Assembly (NCBI GenBank): GCA_025617745.1
Contig: CM046858.1
Span: 39,043,850 to 39,107,849, forward strand
Length of the DNA: 64,000 nucleotides
Direction of reading: 5' to 3'
From: Heliocidaris erythrogramma
Lineage: Eukaryota; Echinodermata; Echinoidea; Camarodonta; Echinometridae
Shown: positions 10,047-21,770 of the stretch, piece after piece
Layout of the letters: each line of letters opens with the position of its first letter
Numbering within the stretch: position 1 is the first letter of the stretch
Made by a program: the position numbers and the translations under genes
The notes under the pieces: generated by a model
The model's database searches: none
Told to the model about the DNA's origin: nothing
What the model saw: only the letters and a program-made list of their open reading frames with translations

Positions 10047-12506
10047 GGCTTGCTAAAAGTTGGAGGTGGGAATGTCTTTTGAGGTGTGACAACGTTTGGT
10101 TCAAATCAATAAGGCTTGGGACTTCATACCTAGGTTTTAAAGGGGACCTTCCACCAAAATGAATAAATACCGGTAAATGGAAAAAAAAATAAAAAAACAT
10201 TTAAAAATATAAATATATAATGGTTGTATATTAGGGGCTCCATGCTGGTATACTACATTCAAAAGAATTAACTTCTAATATTATTTCTGAAAAGAGATAT
10301 TGCAAGTTTCAGTACATATTGAAGGTACAACTGGTGAGTAGAGTAGTAACTGGTGAGTAGAGTAGTGACTTAATGTGCATGCAGGCACATGGAAAGATAA
10401 TTTTGAATAAACTTTCATGTGGGCCTTGATATGAAAATATTTCTCCCCTTCTTCTCTTCAATCTTTGCCATGCAGTCTGAATGTCTTACAAAGTTTGGGA
10501 ATGATTATGTTTTTCACCAGTCAAAAACAATATACAATTTTTTTTTTTTTGAGGGGGTGATGGTTGTTTGGTGCCTTTAAGTTTAGGAAGGCCTTCTGTG
10601 TTTGCAAAACTTTTCTCTGAATGTATTCTTCTCAATGATCTCTACAGGGGACAGAAAGGTCAACGATATAGGCCGTTTTACAACCAATTTTTCTGCGTGA
10701 GTGGTGGTATTCAACAAGATCTGGACTTTTCACCGAACGTTCCATTGTAGTCAACTTTCATGGTCATTTGAACACGAACCACCTCATTTCGGACGAAATA
10801 ATTGATTATTTAATATTACACAGAACGGCTAAGAATGGGAGAAAAAGCAAGACGGAAGAGTTCACCATACGCCATTTTCTAGGAAGTTTTCCTTGTAAAC
10901 TGTTGCAAAGAGGATATGTAAATAATAAATTGAGCGGAGAGCAAAACAAATATTCTAAATTTGTATTTGTTCACTGAATGCAAGAATCAATATGATTTAA
11001 TAATTAGCATACAAGTACAAATATTTACCATTTCCGAACACAAAGTGAATTTTCTTCAGTCATGGTCTAAATGATTCACCAATGGTGCTAAAAAACAATA
11101 TTGTATTTTTGTTAAGAAGAATGATTTTTAACATAGGACAACATGAATCGATCCTATTTCGGTAACGATTTTAGTGTTTAGGAAATGGATACAGGTCAAA
11201 CAATTTTCTTTCAAATACTTACATTTTAGTTAGAAATTTTTGCTACTTCACTCATGTGACATTACATGATTTCATTTTATATCAGTACGCTAACTTTGTT
11301 AGATCTTCATTCAAAATAAAACATCTATATATATGAAGAGTGAGTAATTTTGGCAGGAAAGGGACGAAGGGAAGTGGATATAGAATATAGAGGTCATGAA
11401 GTCCAGTATAATCCAAGTCCTTTAGACTGTCTGGCCCAGCTAGGCAAACTGACCCAAACTAAAGCCATCAGATGACCTACACTTGTCATGGAGTTGATCC
11501 ACAAATTGACTCTGGAGCACATACAAACACTCCTAGACCTGCTGAAACTCATCAAATAGAATTATTCCACTTCACAAAAATCTCTACAGATTACAGAACT
11601 AGACAAGAACTCCATATTGCATAACAGTGCTTACAAATTACAGAATAATTGCTTCATTTGTTGCTTCTCTTTATACACAAAACATATGATAGCCAAAAAC
11701 ATACAAACTGAAATAAATGCCAAATCTAAGATGAGAGGGCATTAACAAATTATAGAAGAATTGCAGAATTGCTTGCCTCTCTTACACAAAAGTTATTAGA
11801 TAGTCAATTCTTCAAAACTGAGATAAATTCCAAATTAAGATGAGAGGACAATTAATGGCATGGCGGTGGAATAAAGTAGAGAGATGTGAGCTGAGATGAA
11901 CGTATTAATGAGGTTGGTCCTACATGACATATCACTTTACATCATACAAACAAAAAGAATTTAAGTAAGATATGTTCAATCAAGAGTCCGTCTTGTGAAT
12001 ATTACAGAATCTTGAAAGGAGAAAGGATGTGAAAAAACCTCAAAAGGGAGATTAAAGATCTAATCTCATTTCAATGGCTGCCAACATTTGGATATCAGAT
12101 CGTATGGATTTTCTAGGGATTCTGGTCAGAATTAATTGCCACTGCTATTGACACACCATCCACTTTAAAAACATCATTCAAACTCATCAACTTTAAATTC
12201 CCAGGTAAACCTTCATTCTTTATCTGTTAAGAATGAACAAACACATAAATACTTCGGTCGATATTGGATAACACTCACATGTTCGAAATACGCAGACTGC
12301 AGAATAGATATTTTCCTCTAATAAGCCCCCCAAAAAACAACAAAAATTTAATTGCAAGATATTTGAAAGAAAAAGGTTACACAAAATAATTTGTATCATA
12401 TTATTTGTTTGTTTATCCAGTATTTCAAAGCTTTCAAATAATAATCTATTTGTGGTTTCAGTTGCAGCATTAAATAGATAAAAATAATCATACATGTATT
12501 TATTAC
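10047..12506. other. intron-like stretch with small repeats
   Basis: A 21-bp direct repeat (TAACTGGTGAGTAGAGTAG) lies at about 10330-10372. A short plus-strand exon candidate lies at 10648-10696 (acceptor ATCTCTACAG, donor TGC|GTGAGT, reading GQKGQRYRPFYNQFFC). Bases 11630-11860 contain two diverged copies of a block with ACAAATTAYAGAAKAATTGC and AACTGARATAAATKCCAAAT. Nothing else is supported. Confidence 0.35.
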
Positions 12507-12547
12507 CTTTTGGGTGACTCTGCATGACCATAATTGTTCTCCTTTTG
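12507..12547 (-). CDS. candidate 41-nt internal exon
   Basis: The acceptor CTTTGTTACCAG and donor AAG|GTAATA bound two bases plus 13 open codons (KGEQLWSCRVTQK). It is phase-compatible with 13133-13201 upstream, which ends with one base; the junction codon would be Ser. A longer version using a weaker acceptor extends the same frame to about 12584 (DLYMDCTLLPA precedes). The family is not recognised. Confidence 0.35.
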
Positions 12548-13132
12548 CTGGTAACAAAGTGCAGTCCATATATAAATCCTTAATTTTCAATGATTATAGG
12601 GTTCAGTGACACATATCATATCTCTATTAAACATTTAAAAAGCTTACCAGGGTACTGTTTTGTCCCCTTTCATTTTGAAACCCAAGAAAAAGTGAATTTT
12701 GACCTTCCTGTATACCCTATAAATGGATAAGTGTGCTAAATCCAATAATATGTTTGCAAACAAAAAGATTTAATAACAGAGGATGGTGGGCCTCTGGCAT
12801 TATTGGCAACAAGTCTTTTATATTTTGTTCGTAATATGAGCGTTTTGGGTTAATGGATTCGGCAACACCGTCTGGCAAGGTTGAAATATACTCCTCAAAA
12901 ATTTCTATACAGGTCCGAATCAGTTACAATGAAGTATAAAGTTCAATAAAAGTAAAGGCCAAGAGGAAAAAATTATATGCTTAATACTGGATGAAAAAAA
13001 AGTTACGATAAGTTTGTAAGGTAGTGGATTGTAAGACAGAGAGATGTGTAACAAAGGGACTTCTATTAATTAAACCAGTAGTGCTCATTTAACTCAAAAA
13101 CTTCAACTTTCTAAATCTTAGAGATTACTTAC

Positions 13133-13201
13133 AATGTATTTTTGATAATTTCTCATCAACCCCATGTGCTTCCAATATCATCAATTCCCTTCTCACACAG
13201 G
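13133..13201 (-). CDS. candidate 69-nt internal exon
   Basis: The donor ATT|GTAAGTAA is strong; the acceptor (TCCAGAGAG) is weak. Open codons begin CVRRELMILEAHGVDEKLSK, followed by IH. It is helical and charged, like an armadillo- or HEAT-type repeat segment, but that is only an impression. The phases join both 13309-13361 upstream and 12507-12547 downstream. Confidence 0.4.
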
Positions 13202-13308
13202 CTCTCTGGAGCACCCCAGAAATCTATCATTTTGAAACATAAAGCAATAATAATGAAATGAAAAAGCTTGGGCTAATATTTGGAATAACCAGCAGGGAAA
13301 ACTAACAC

Positions 13309-13361
13309 CTTTTATCATATAACAAATTTGTTCTTCATTCAAAATTCCTAAAGGGTCAAGT
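13309..13361 (-). CDS. candidate 53-nt internal exon with a strong acceptor
   Basis: The acceptor tract CATTTTCTCACCCAG is excellent. The donor AAAG|GTGTTA is weak. The open frame reads LDPLGILNEEQICYMIK, entering and leaving with one base. If spliced to 13133-13201, the intron would be only about 107 bp. The frame also stays open past the donor to 13193, so the true exon end is uncertain. Confidence 0.35.
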
Positions 13362-14660
13362 CTGGGTGAGAAAATGTAGAGATGGAAAATCAATGACCAG
13401 ACCGGCTTTTTCTTCACAATAGTCAAGTATTCAATAATTAACGACAAGATGTTAGTTTAATGCCAATGATGAACAAAAATTGTTTGAATACAAGCACTTA
13501 GCTCAAAGAAACAATATATGTTATGAAAACATTTGAAGTGTAATGTCAACAAAGCCCTGCAGGCATGGGTAGAGGTTCCTTCAGTAGCTTATTTGAGAAT
13601 GGTTAAGTAGGTCTGGTCAAGTAGGTCACCCCAAGAATGTCAGTTATTAACATCATCTAATATTAAATATTATTATTAAATATGAAGAAAATTGTGGTTG
13701 GTTTTTTATCTCAATGCAGATCAGTGACTGGTAAGAAAGGAATTACACAAATACTAATAACCAAGTCCAAGTTAATCATAAAACTATGCAAAAGTATTAA
13801 TCAAAAGATTTGCCAACAAGGTGAAAAATTGTCCTGCAAATAAACTACAAACAGCCAAAGAAGGTAAAATAATGCATTAAATTGAAGAAAAAAATAACCA
13901 AAGAATATAGTATGCAGGCTAACCATTGGTATGGCTCAAGCTGATGACAAGTTGGCTCACTCCAATTCAACATAATCCCTTGACCATACTCAACAGGAAA
14001 CGTTGGATAATAATTACAACTTGATCATTTCACTGCTTCAAATCAGCCATTTTAAATCGAAAGTAGGGGTAGGGTAGGCCCTGCAGGCCCCCCCCCCTTT
14101 TTTTCAATATCTCTTGCCATTGTACCCCTTTCATACCAAAACAGGGCGTTTCTATCGTGTATGTTAGCCCAGACAGAAGCTGATCTATCAGGGGCATATT
14201 AGGATTAATAAAACAATAAACTCAGTGAATATATCCGACTAATTATTCACCTTAAAAAAAACACTATATCACGACTGCATAGGCCTATATACATGTCAGA
14301 AGAAAGGATGCATATTGGAATACTATTTTATTGGAAGATTACTTGTGAATCAGAAACTTTCAGTTTAAATTTGCAAAAGTTTCATGCCGCGGAATAATTG
14401 AATTACAACTGACTATAACAATGAATTTTTGCAGTTGTAAGTTTCTTGTTGTGCAAATTGCTGTGACGCTACCATTTACAAATCACAAAATTTGCATGAC
14501 ACAAAAAATTGTGCCCTTTCAAATACCAATGCTGTGACTCGGTGAACATTGACTAAAACTGATTAATAAGGTCTGATCTCAAAGACTAGTAGCCTTTGGT
14601 AAATCATCTGTCTGTCCACCTGTCCATTAACATGGTGCAGTTCATAACTCAAAATGATCC
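13362..14660. other. intron-like stretch
   Basis: It contains a C run and T run near 14090-14105. A very strong plus-strand acceptor at 13720 is followed only 11 bases later by a donor-like site. No supported coding exon was found. Confidence 0.35.
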
Positions 14661-15054
14661 AAGACCCCTGTTACACATACCTCTGAAAGTGGACGAGGCG
14701 GCTGACGATGTGTAACATCAACTTTTTTTTAAAAGTCGGACATCCCAGTCCACCTCTGGATGTGGTTTCAGGCCAGCCTCGGGCCGGACTCAGTCCCGCA
14801 ATCAGTAGATGTAACACCAAAGTGGACTCGGCACCGGCTTATAAGCGGAAGTGACGTAAATTTTTACATGGAGTGCGCCCCAACGTCAGCTCGTGAAAAG
14901 GCGACGTGAAGCCGGCCTATGTGTAGACACAAAATTGCGGGCCCGAGGTATGTGTAACAGGGGTTTTAATGGTCTCGAGGCGGCTTCAAATTGCAGGCGT
15001 GAAGCCGGCTCCGGGGCCGCCTTTGAAAGCCGATGCATGTGTAACAGGGGTCTA
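14661..15054. mobile_element. family F: GC-rich inverted-repeat element with an internal third copy of its end motif
   Basis: The left end AGACCCCTGTTACACATAC and right end GCATGTGTAACAGGGGTCT are inverted. A third copy (GTATGTGTAACAGGGGTTTT) lies inside at about 14949-14970. The interior is CG-rich with repeated GAAGCCGGC / GGCCGGCTT-like words. The 78-codon open frame across it is a by-product. Confidence 0.7.
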
Positions 15055-15516
15055 AGTGGACAAACCTGGCAGGAAATCTGTCATTTTAGCCAAATTATGC
15101 TCCATAATCTAACAGATTTGGATAGATGATGATACATAGGACACTCAGGAAAGGCTGAAAGTTGGTTGTCCATCCAAGCCACAAAAATATTATAGATCTA
15201 GTTCAGGTTATTCATGGTTAGCAGATGTTGGTCTGTACTATCAAATTCTTATCCCTATATACCGGTAATAAATCAGGTTTTTACAAAAATTCGCTCATTT
15301 ATGCGACTTGTACATGACCATTATAAAATCTGTTTTAAAAAATTGTCTTCAGCATGGAGACTTTCACATAAAAATCAGTAAAACTAAAAGTGAGAGAAAA
15401 GTATCAATAACAAAATAAATTTTGAGATTTAAGTATCATTCTCAATTCTCCTGCTGAGAATGAGCGCAAGAATTTCTCAACCCTTCAGTTTACAGAACAC
15501 ATGCCAACAAAGTCAA
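15055..15516. other. non-coding stretch
   Basis: No exon or repeat could be supported. A strong minus acceptor near 15455 opens only a short frame without a donor. Confidence 0.35.
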
Positions 15517-15830
15517 TGGCCCGTATTCTGAACTCCGGTTTAACTTAAACCATGGTCTAAATGTGTGGTTTAACTATGGGCAGCCAAGTGTGACACAAAT
15601 CTCGCACAGTAGATATTCCATTTATCAGTATTTTTGGTACTCAAACTTTTAAAAACTGTCAGGGAATGATAAGTACAATAGTTTTCTGGACCATTAAAGC
15701 ATGAGACCAGAATCCAGTAAACATAAGGAACATACAGTGTAAACAAAGTTTTGACATTTTTGGCTATCCATAGTTGAACCACAGACTTAAACCATGGTTT
15801 AAGTTAAACCGAGGTTCAGAATATGGGCCA
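15517..15830. mobile_element. family E: 314-bp MITE with long inverted ends
   Basis: The ends TGGCCCGTATTCTGAACTCC and GGTTCAGAATATGGGCCA are inverted. They continue inward with palindromic TTTAACTTAAACCATGGT words. The middle is AT-rich with no coding signal. Only this one copy was found in the window. Confidence 0.75.
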
Positions 15831-15948
15831 ATAACATTAAACACATATTGTACCTTGTGCAATTTTTATTGTGCATTCCCAAAATCACAATAATAGTGAA
15901 AGAGAGAGAATCCCCATAGAAGAAAAGTTTGTTTCTTCCATCTCACAG

Positions 15949-15993
15949 GATGTCTCTTTTGATGACACTAACTATCAAAAATACAAGCTGCAA
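15949..15993 (+). CDS. candidate 45-nt plus-strand exon
   Basis: An excellent acceptor (TTCTTCCATCTCACAG) and a donor CAA|GTGAGG bound 15 open codons in phase 0 (DVSFDDTNYQKYKLQ). It lies opposite the intron of the minus-strand gene, and no confident plus-strand partner was found. It could be chance. Confidence 0.25.
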
Positions 15994-16104
15994 GTGAGGT
16001 CTCATTACTATTAACTGGTTTCATAATTGCCATGGTTTGGTTTCTTGTTTGCTGTAGTTTTCTTGTAATTGGTCCAATGGGATTGCTTACTGTCACTATG
16101 AACA

Positions 16105-16235
16105 TGGCGATCTTTGCTTTCTCTTTTCCTCTCTCTCTTTATCTTTTGCTCTCTCTCTCTTTCTCTCTCTCACTTTCTACTCTCTCTATCCTCTCTGTCT
16201 GTCTCTGCCCCCCCCCCCTCTCTCTTTTTTTCTAT
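16105..16235. repeat. CT-rich pyrimidine tract
   Basis: TCTCTCTC / CTTTCTCT runs end in a C run at about 16210-16219. The tract sits directly beside the first foldback element and mirrors the GA tract beside the second. Confidence 0.9.
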
Positions 16236-16497
16236 CACTATGAACAAAGAAGCGGACAAAATATACAGCTCCTCAATGTACCTTCCACACTTGCTCTGGT
16301 AGACAAAAGAACATTCCTTCATTGCTATTATGTAAAAATATGTAGAACAGGTGTCACACACATATTCACCTTTTCTACTTATTTTACATAATAGCAATAA
16401 AGGGATGTTCTTTTGTCTACCAGAACGATTGTGGAGGGTACAATGAGGAGCTGTATATTTTGTCCGCTTTCTCTGTCATCATGTTCATAGTGTGTAT
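16236..16497. mobile_element. family D foldback element, copy 1
   Basis: A near-perfect palindrome of about 260 bp. Its arms include CACTATGAACAAAGAAGCGG, ATATACAGCTCCTCAATGTA and GGTAGACAAAAGAACATTCC, with complements in reverse order to 16497. The loop is a short AACAGGTGTCACACACATA. Open frames across it are by-products. Confidence 0.85.
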
Positions 16498-16654
16498 AGG
16501 GTGTTATGTTTAAGAAGGTTTCTTTAGGGGGAGTTGAAGGGAATCTAATAAAGACGGTTCTATTCAGTCTGGCTTGACATGAGACGATGAGTTACATCAT
16601 AAATAGAATGGCTGATGCAGAGATGAGTTACATAGGTCAGATGAAAGTGCATAG

Positions 16655-16920
16655 AGTATACACCATGCACACAATGACAAAGAGAGCCGACAAAATATGC
16701 AGCTCCTCATTGTACCCTCCACAATTGCTCTGGTAGACAAAAGAACATCCCTTCATTGCTATTATGTAAAATAAGTAGAACAGGTGAATATGCATATGAC
16801 ACCTGTTCTACATAGTTTTACATAATTACAATCAAGGGATGTTCTTTTGTCTACCAGAGCAATTGTGGAAGGTACAATGAGGAGCTGTATATTTTGTCTG
16901 CTTCTTTGTTCATAGTGGTA
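16655..16920. mobile_element. family D foldback element, copy 2
   Basis: Same structure as the copy at 16236, with arms GCAGCTCCTCATTGTACCCT and AGGTACAATGAGGAGCTGTA. The loop is ACAGGTGAATATGCATATGA. It is immediately followed by the GA/G-run tract. Confidence 0.85.
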
Positions 16921-17350
16921 GAAAAAAAAAACAGAGAGGGGGAGAGGGAGACAGAGAGTTGGGGGGGGGGGGGGGGAAGAGGGAGACAGAGAGTTGGGGG
17001 GGGGGGGGAGAGGGAGACCGAGAGTTGGGGGGGGGGGAGAGGGAGACCGAGAGTTGGGGGGGGGGAGAGGGAGACAGAGAGTTGGGGGGGGGGAGACAGA
17101 GAGTTGGGGGGGAGACAGAGAGTTGGGGGGAGAGAGAGAGTAGAAAGTGAGAGGAAAAGAGAAAGAGAGAGAGCAAAAGAGAAAGAGGGAGAGCAAAAGA
17201 GAAAGAGGGAGAGCAAAAGAGAAAGAGGGAGAGCAAAAGAGAAAGAGGGAGAGCAAAAGAGAGAGAGAGGAAAAGAGAAAGAGAAAGCAAAGATAAAGAA
17301 AGAGAGAAAAAACGGAAACACAACATGAGAGAAAGGGAGAGACAGACAAA
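16918..17350. repeat. GA-rich array with seven G-runs and a 20-bp tandem repeat
   Basis: At 16940-17130 a unit GGGAGACMGAGAGTT(G)n is repeated; the G-run lengths are 16, 13, 11, 10, 10, 7 and 6. At about 17171-17262 a 20-bp unit GAGCAAAAGAGAAAGAGGGA is repeated about five times. The long minus-strand open frames here are low complexity (Pro/Ser/Leu) and not genes. Confidence 0.9.
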
Positions 17351-17529
17351 GAGACAGAGAACAGGAGAAACAAAAGGAGATGGTAGGCCTGTATAGGGGT
17401 ACTTTGCCAGAATACAATTATGTAGAATGATGATGAGAGAGAGAGAGGGGGAGAGGGGGAAAGGAGGAAAGCTACTGGAACACAAAAAAAATGAAATGGA
17501 TTGACCGTAGAGTTTGGGCCACTACTTAC

Positions 17530-17602
17530 ATCTTACAATATATTCAAATAGTATTTTTTCAGATCTATTGGTTCCTAACATCCCTTTCTTGTACCGAATA
17601 AC
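17530..17602 (-). CDS. candidate 73-nt internal exon
   Basis: An acceptor (ATGCCATAAAACAG, weak pyrimidine tract) and a strong donor (GAT|GTAAGTAG) bound 24 open codons plus one base. They start VIRYKKGMLGTNRSEKILFE and continue YIVR. The composition is strongly protein-like. It shares the strand of the other left-hand exons. The family is not recognised. Confidence 0.4.
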
Positions 17603-17624
17603 CTGTTTTATGGCATAACAGTAG

Positions 17625-17812
17625 TTTCATACACTATGAACACGATGACAAAGAAAGCGGACAAAATATACAGCTCCTCCTTGTACCCTCCACAATTGTT
17701 CTGGTAGACAAAAGAACATCCCTTCATTGCTATTATGTAAAATAAGTAGAACAGGTGAATATGCATGTGACACCCGTTCTACATTTTTTTACATAATAGC
17801 AATGAAGGGAGT
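17625..17812. mobile_element. family D foldback element, copy 3, truncated
   Basis: The left arm and loop are complete (CACTATGAACACGATGACAA to ACAGGTGAATATGCATGTGA). The right arm stops after TTTACATAATAGCAATGAAG, losing about 90 bp. Confidence 0.8.
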
Positions 17813-17989
17813 GCAGGGTGAATGGGGTCCATGATGCCAAACTTTCTTGGAAGTTTGGAAGGCCACAAGAATTTTTTTTCTCTCTCTCTCTTTTAGATTA
17901 AAAAAAGCAAGGTCCTCAGAGGATACTATTAGAATAATAATAATGGTCTCAATTTATGCATGTTTCTCTGCTGAACCCCTGCTTACTTA

Positions 17990-18360
17990 CAATTTAAGTC
18001 ACCTGTTTTCATAATGGCATATCCAATCCTCTATTTATGGAATCCACTTTGCATACATTACTTGTTGCTATGTCAGGTCCTGGCAAGCTGTGCCGTTGTC
18101 AAGTGAAACTTTTATAGACCTGTTTACTAAGTGTTCAAATTTATGGATGTTTCTTTCCTGGGGACCTAGCAACGAGGTATTCCATTAACCTGTTATTAAT
18201 GAATGAACTACAATACTTGGAATCCAGTTTGCATACATTACTTGTTGCTATGTCTGACAACTTGACAAGCCTCTGGCAAGCTTTCAGGTTGTCAAGAACA
18301 ACCTTTGTTCCAAAAGTATGCATAAAATTTGAATCACTTAGTAAACAGGTCTATTCATGA
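17990..18360. repeat. direct plus inverted repeat complex
   Basis: A block with TTTGCATACATTACTTGTTG and CTATGTC occurs at about 18045-18100 and about 18225-18290. The ends TAGACCTGTTTACTAAGTG (18115) and CACTTAGTAAACAGGTCTA (18353) are inverted. It looks like a small inverted-repeat element nested in a direct duplication. Confidence 0.7.
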
Positions 18361-19560
18361 AGTATGCATGTATTCAATAAACGTGTCTATTCCTGGAAGA
18401 GCAAAAATCTCAAAGAGGCCTACATTTCTAGATGAAGGCCAAACAAACTTATTGGCTAATCCCTTGCTTTGCAAAATGTGCGAATGGTCAATGAGGAGAG
18501 ACTAGTAGGATTTCACCATACTCTAAAGGACAATAGACCCTTCGGAGAGTGGTCAAGCGCGAGATCTAAATCATCACACCAAGACCAACTGATCAGTCGC
18601 TTGGAAAATCTGGGAACTTTTGGTGAAATCTGGAAACTTCTCATAAGTCGTATCCCTTCATCGAGGTGCAACAGGCTCTAGACTTGCCTGAGTAGCTTCC
18701 CATCTCTCTGTCCTCACGTTTTCTGTCTTTTATCCGTCTAAAGCTTTAGTAAGCCTTACCAATCCCTTAAAAACCTGGATATATCTTTGATCTAAAGATC
18801 TCTCTTCCATCTAGGTACTATTCTGATTTTTTTTTCTCCATGATCCCAGAAGAACCTGAGAAAAATGAGCTTTGCCAGCAAAATCTTTGACCCCTACTGT
18901 ACCCCATCCCCCCATCCCAACGTACAAGTTGAACAATGAGCATGTATAGACCAGGGAAGTGTTAGAGAGACACTTCCCTGTATAGACTAAGCATGGCTAC
19001 AACTTTCTTTCTGAAACTGGAACAGGTACCTTCGCTACGATACTCCCGTATGAAGATATTTTTGTCTCATACAACTTTGAAACAAAGCATTACAAGGCAA
19101 AGTTTACGTAACTCTTGAAAGTTCATTCACGCCATTTGTTCAAAAACTTGCTGGAACAGGAGGGGATAATGTGATGTTGGAGTGAAATCTTGGATCATAT
19201 AAACCCTACTCCTGACAGTGTCTCGTCTAGCTGTCATCTTAGCCCCCATCTTAGCCCCCCTCTTAGCCCCCCATCGGCGTGACATGTAGGTCAAGTCCTT
19301 GCTCTCTGTGCCTGGTGGAACGCAGAGACCTTGATCTTCCTTATAGCTGGAGGAGGATGTCGCTAAACTAATTTAAGCACAGATAGGACAGACACTGACT
19401 GAGCCATTTATGTGAGAGACGGTGTTTACTGCCGTGATAAGGCACACGTTCAATTAGAGGCGATCGACAGGCGTGGAGTAGGCTACGCTACTGTCACGAT
19501 CCCAAAACCCCTTCGCCTCCCAACCATGACGAAGTGAACGGGACATAAAAAGACAAAAAT
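18361..19560. other. non-coding stretch
   Basis: The string GGGAAGTGTTAGAGAGA near 18953-18972 repeats one at about 4454. A strong minus acceptor near 18866 (CATTTTTCTCAG) opens about 20 codons without a clear donor. Near 19240 there are three copies of CTTAGCCCCC. No gene is supported. Confidence 0.35.
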
Positions 19561-19561
19561 G

Positions 19562-20075
19562 CAGGAAATGCATGCATGATCCTCCAATCATATCTATAGA
19601 CTGTCATAATGATATTCTTCAAACCGCAATATTTCAGATCCTGTTATACCTAAAACATGAATGATGAATTGAATGAAACAATTAAGAAGAAAAATCAGCG
19701 CATGGAAATGCATGCATGATTCTCCAATTATATCTACACTATCTTAATATCTTAATACGAGTTAATGCCAGAAGCATTAACTCGTATTATTGAAAACAGT
19801 TACGTCTTTATGGCTTGCAACAACACTTTTATATTCTTTCAACTGTGACATTTCAGATCCTATCACATGTATTCATTTGTCTATTTATCTATTTGTATAT
19901 TTATTCTATGGTCTTTAACAGGTAATCTTTTCTGAGCATATAAAAAACTGCTTTAAAAGAGAGCCTTGTATTAGATACTACAATGAAAATATCCCAACCG
20001 CGACATAGTGAATTAAACAAATAAGACCAAACATGCAGCACGTGGATATACATGCATGAATCTCCAAGAACAACT
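19562..20075. repeat. diverged direct repeats around ATGCATGCATGATYCTCCAA
   Basis: The string GGAAATGCATGCATGATYCTCCAATYATATCT is shared by copies at about 19563 and about 19702, and in part by one at about 20043. Each is followed by CATTTCAGATCCT-like sequence. Inside lies a perfect hairpin, AATACGAGTTAATGC / GCATTAACTCGTATT, at about 19754-19790. Confidence 0.65.
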
Positions 20076-21770
20076 TCACTTGTTATGATATATTTTTCAA
20101 ATACAGCAGGTTCATTCTAAAAAGTTTGTGTGAAAAAAAATATTAGAAAGAAAAACCCATAAAAGTGAAACATTACTACATCTTGGACTTTATACATTGG
20201 ATGCCTTTTTCAGACTTTTCTTCTCATCTGTATTTACATGCTTTTAACATTAAACAAAAAAATTCAGGAAACCTGGACCCTGTCTCATTAAATGTTGCGA
20301 TTGATTCTAATTGATCACAACTCTACGATAAAAAGAGACAGGAGTTTGTAAATTGGTGAGTGATTGGAGGATCGGCTATCAATCCAGATCATATGCAGAG
20401 ACTGTGGATTGTCAATGGATCAAAAGCCATTAGTCACTGTACTTCTACTGACAAGTGCCACAGTTGAAACATTGCTCCGCAAAGAGTTTCTATTCACCCC
20501 ATATAAAACAACAATTGAATAACTATGCAAAAATATATGATTCATCAAACTAAAGTCGAAGAAATTGAAGAGGACAATAGTGTTTTTTTTATGCATCTGA
20601 AGTTTGGAACTATATACAAGAACAGATAGACAAAACAAAAACAGCATTCAAAACAAAAGGTCAATAGTTTGACAGACTTTCTACTGGTATGTCCAAAGAT
20701 GTATCATTTCTTGGGTAATCTACCCAACAAACCACAAGAAATGAAAGAAGCAATTTAAGGACAGCAATAGGAAGACCTGGTGGTTTCTAGCCTAAGGCGA
20801 ATGGCACCAGATATTCCCCGAAGTAAAGTGAAACTAATTTCACAGTGAAACCCTAGTAATTGCTGAGGTTTATTGCTTCATTTATTGAAAGCTGTATTTC
20901 GAAGAAAATAGCATGCATCTTCTCAGACTACATTGCGTGTTAGAGTTTAAAGAGAACCAACTGTTACAAAGTTTCTCTAAGTTTAGTTAAAAATTGCACA
21001 AAAGAAAAAAAAATTACAAAAGATAATTGAGTACGAGGATTTCTGACACCCTGATACCCAAAGTGGTAGCACTAAACGTGAGGGAAAATCTCCCATTGAT
21101 CTTTGAAGTGTCTGAATAATATAATGAATCACTTGCACCTGTATTAAAAGCAATTTTCTACATCACAATTTTTTATTTTTTTTGGGGGGGAGGGCAATAT
21201 TGAAAGGGTCTAATTGTAATTATCCAAAATTGTTCCTTTCAATGAATCTCATTTCTCTATTACATATTTAATATGCATTTGAGAGATATTAGATTTTCAT
21301 TGCATATTATTATTATTATTATTATGTAATAGAGACCAACTGAAGTGATAAAGTTAATAAAACATTTGGTGGCAAATTTTCATTTTCATATGGCAATACA
21401 CATAGGTAGGAAACGTCTTGTTTAAAGTGGCATTAAACTGGCAAAATTTGAACGGCGCCACCTTACAGTAACTGCTTAATTGAGATTATAATTTGAAAAT
21501 TAATTGCATTCTTTTTTAAATTTTGACTAACAGCTGTTTTGGAAAATAGGCACATTTTATATTTCAAACTATTATTTTTGACGTTGCACATGTGGGAAAA
21601 TGACTACAGATACATTCTAAGCTTCTACAAACTGGAATGGGGCATGATGGGTAAATTAGAGGCACATACACTTTCCAAATCCTGTTGAAAGATGGCGCCA
21701 TTAGGAGCTTCAATTTACTGTCATTAACGGAAACAAAATGGAATTGAGGGTCTCATCTACTTTCCCTTAT
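20076..21770. other. non-coding stretch
   Basis: It contains an (ATT)n microsatellite at about 21307-21325 and an inverted pair around GGCGCCA near 21450 and 21693, possibly a decayed element. No exon could be supported. Confidence 0.35.

Noticed and set aside
12648..12707. Minus exon with a good donor (CTG|GTAAGC) and two open frames
   Set aside because: Neither frame fits the phases of 13133-13201 and 12507-12547, and two equally open frames give no coding signal.
13720..13733. Very strong plus acceptor followed 11 bases later by a donor
   Set aside because: An 11-nt exon cannot be supported from sequence alone.
16762..17485. Open frames up to 203 codons on minus and 144 on plus
   Set aside because: They are read through the GA/G-run array and foldback arms, give only Pro/Ser/Leu or Arg/Glu/Gly repeats, and are open in several frames at once.
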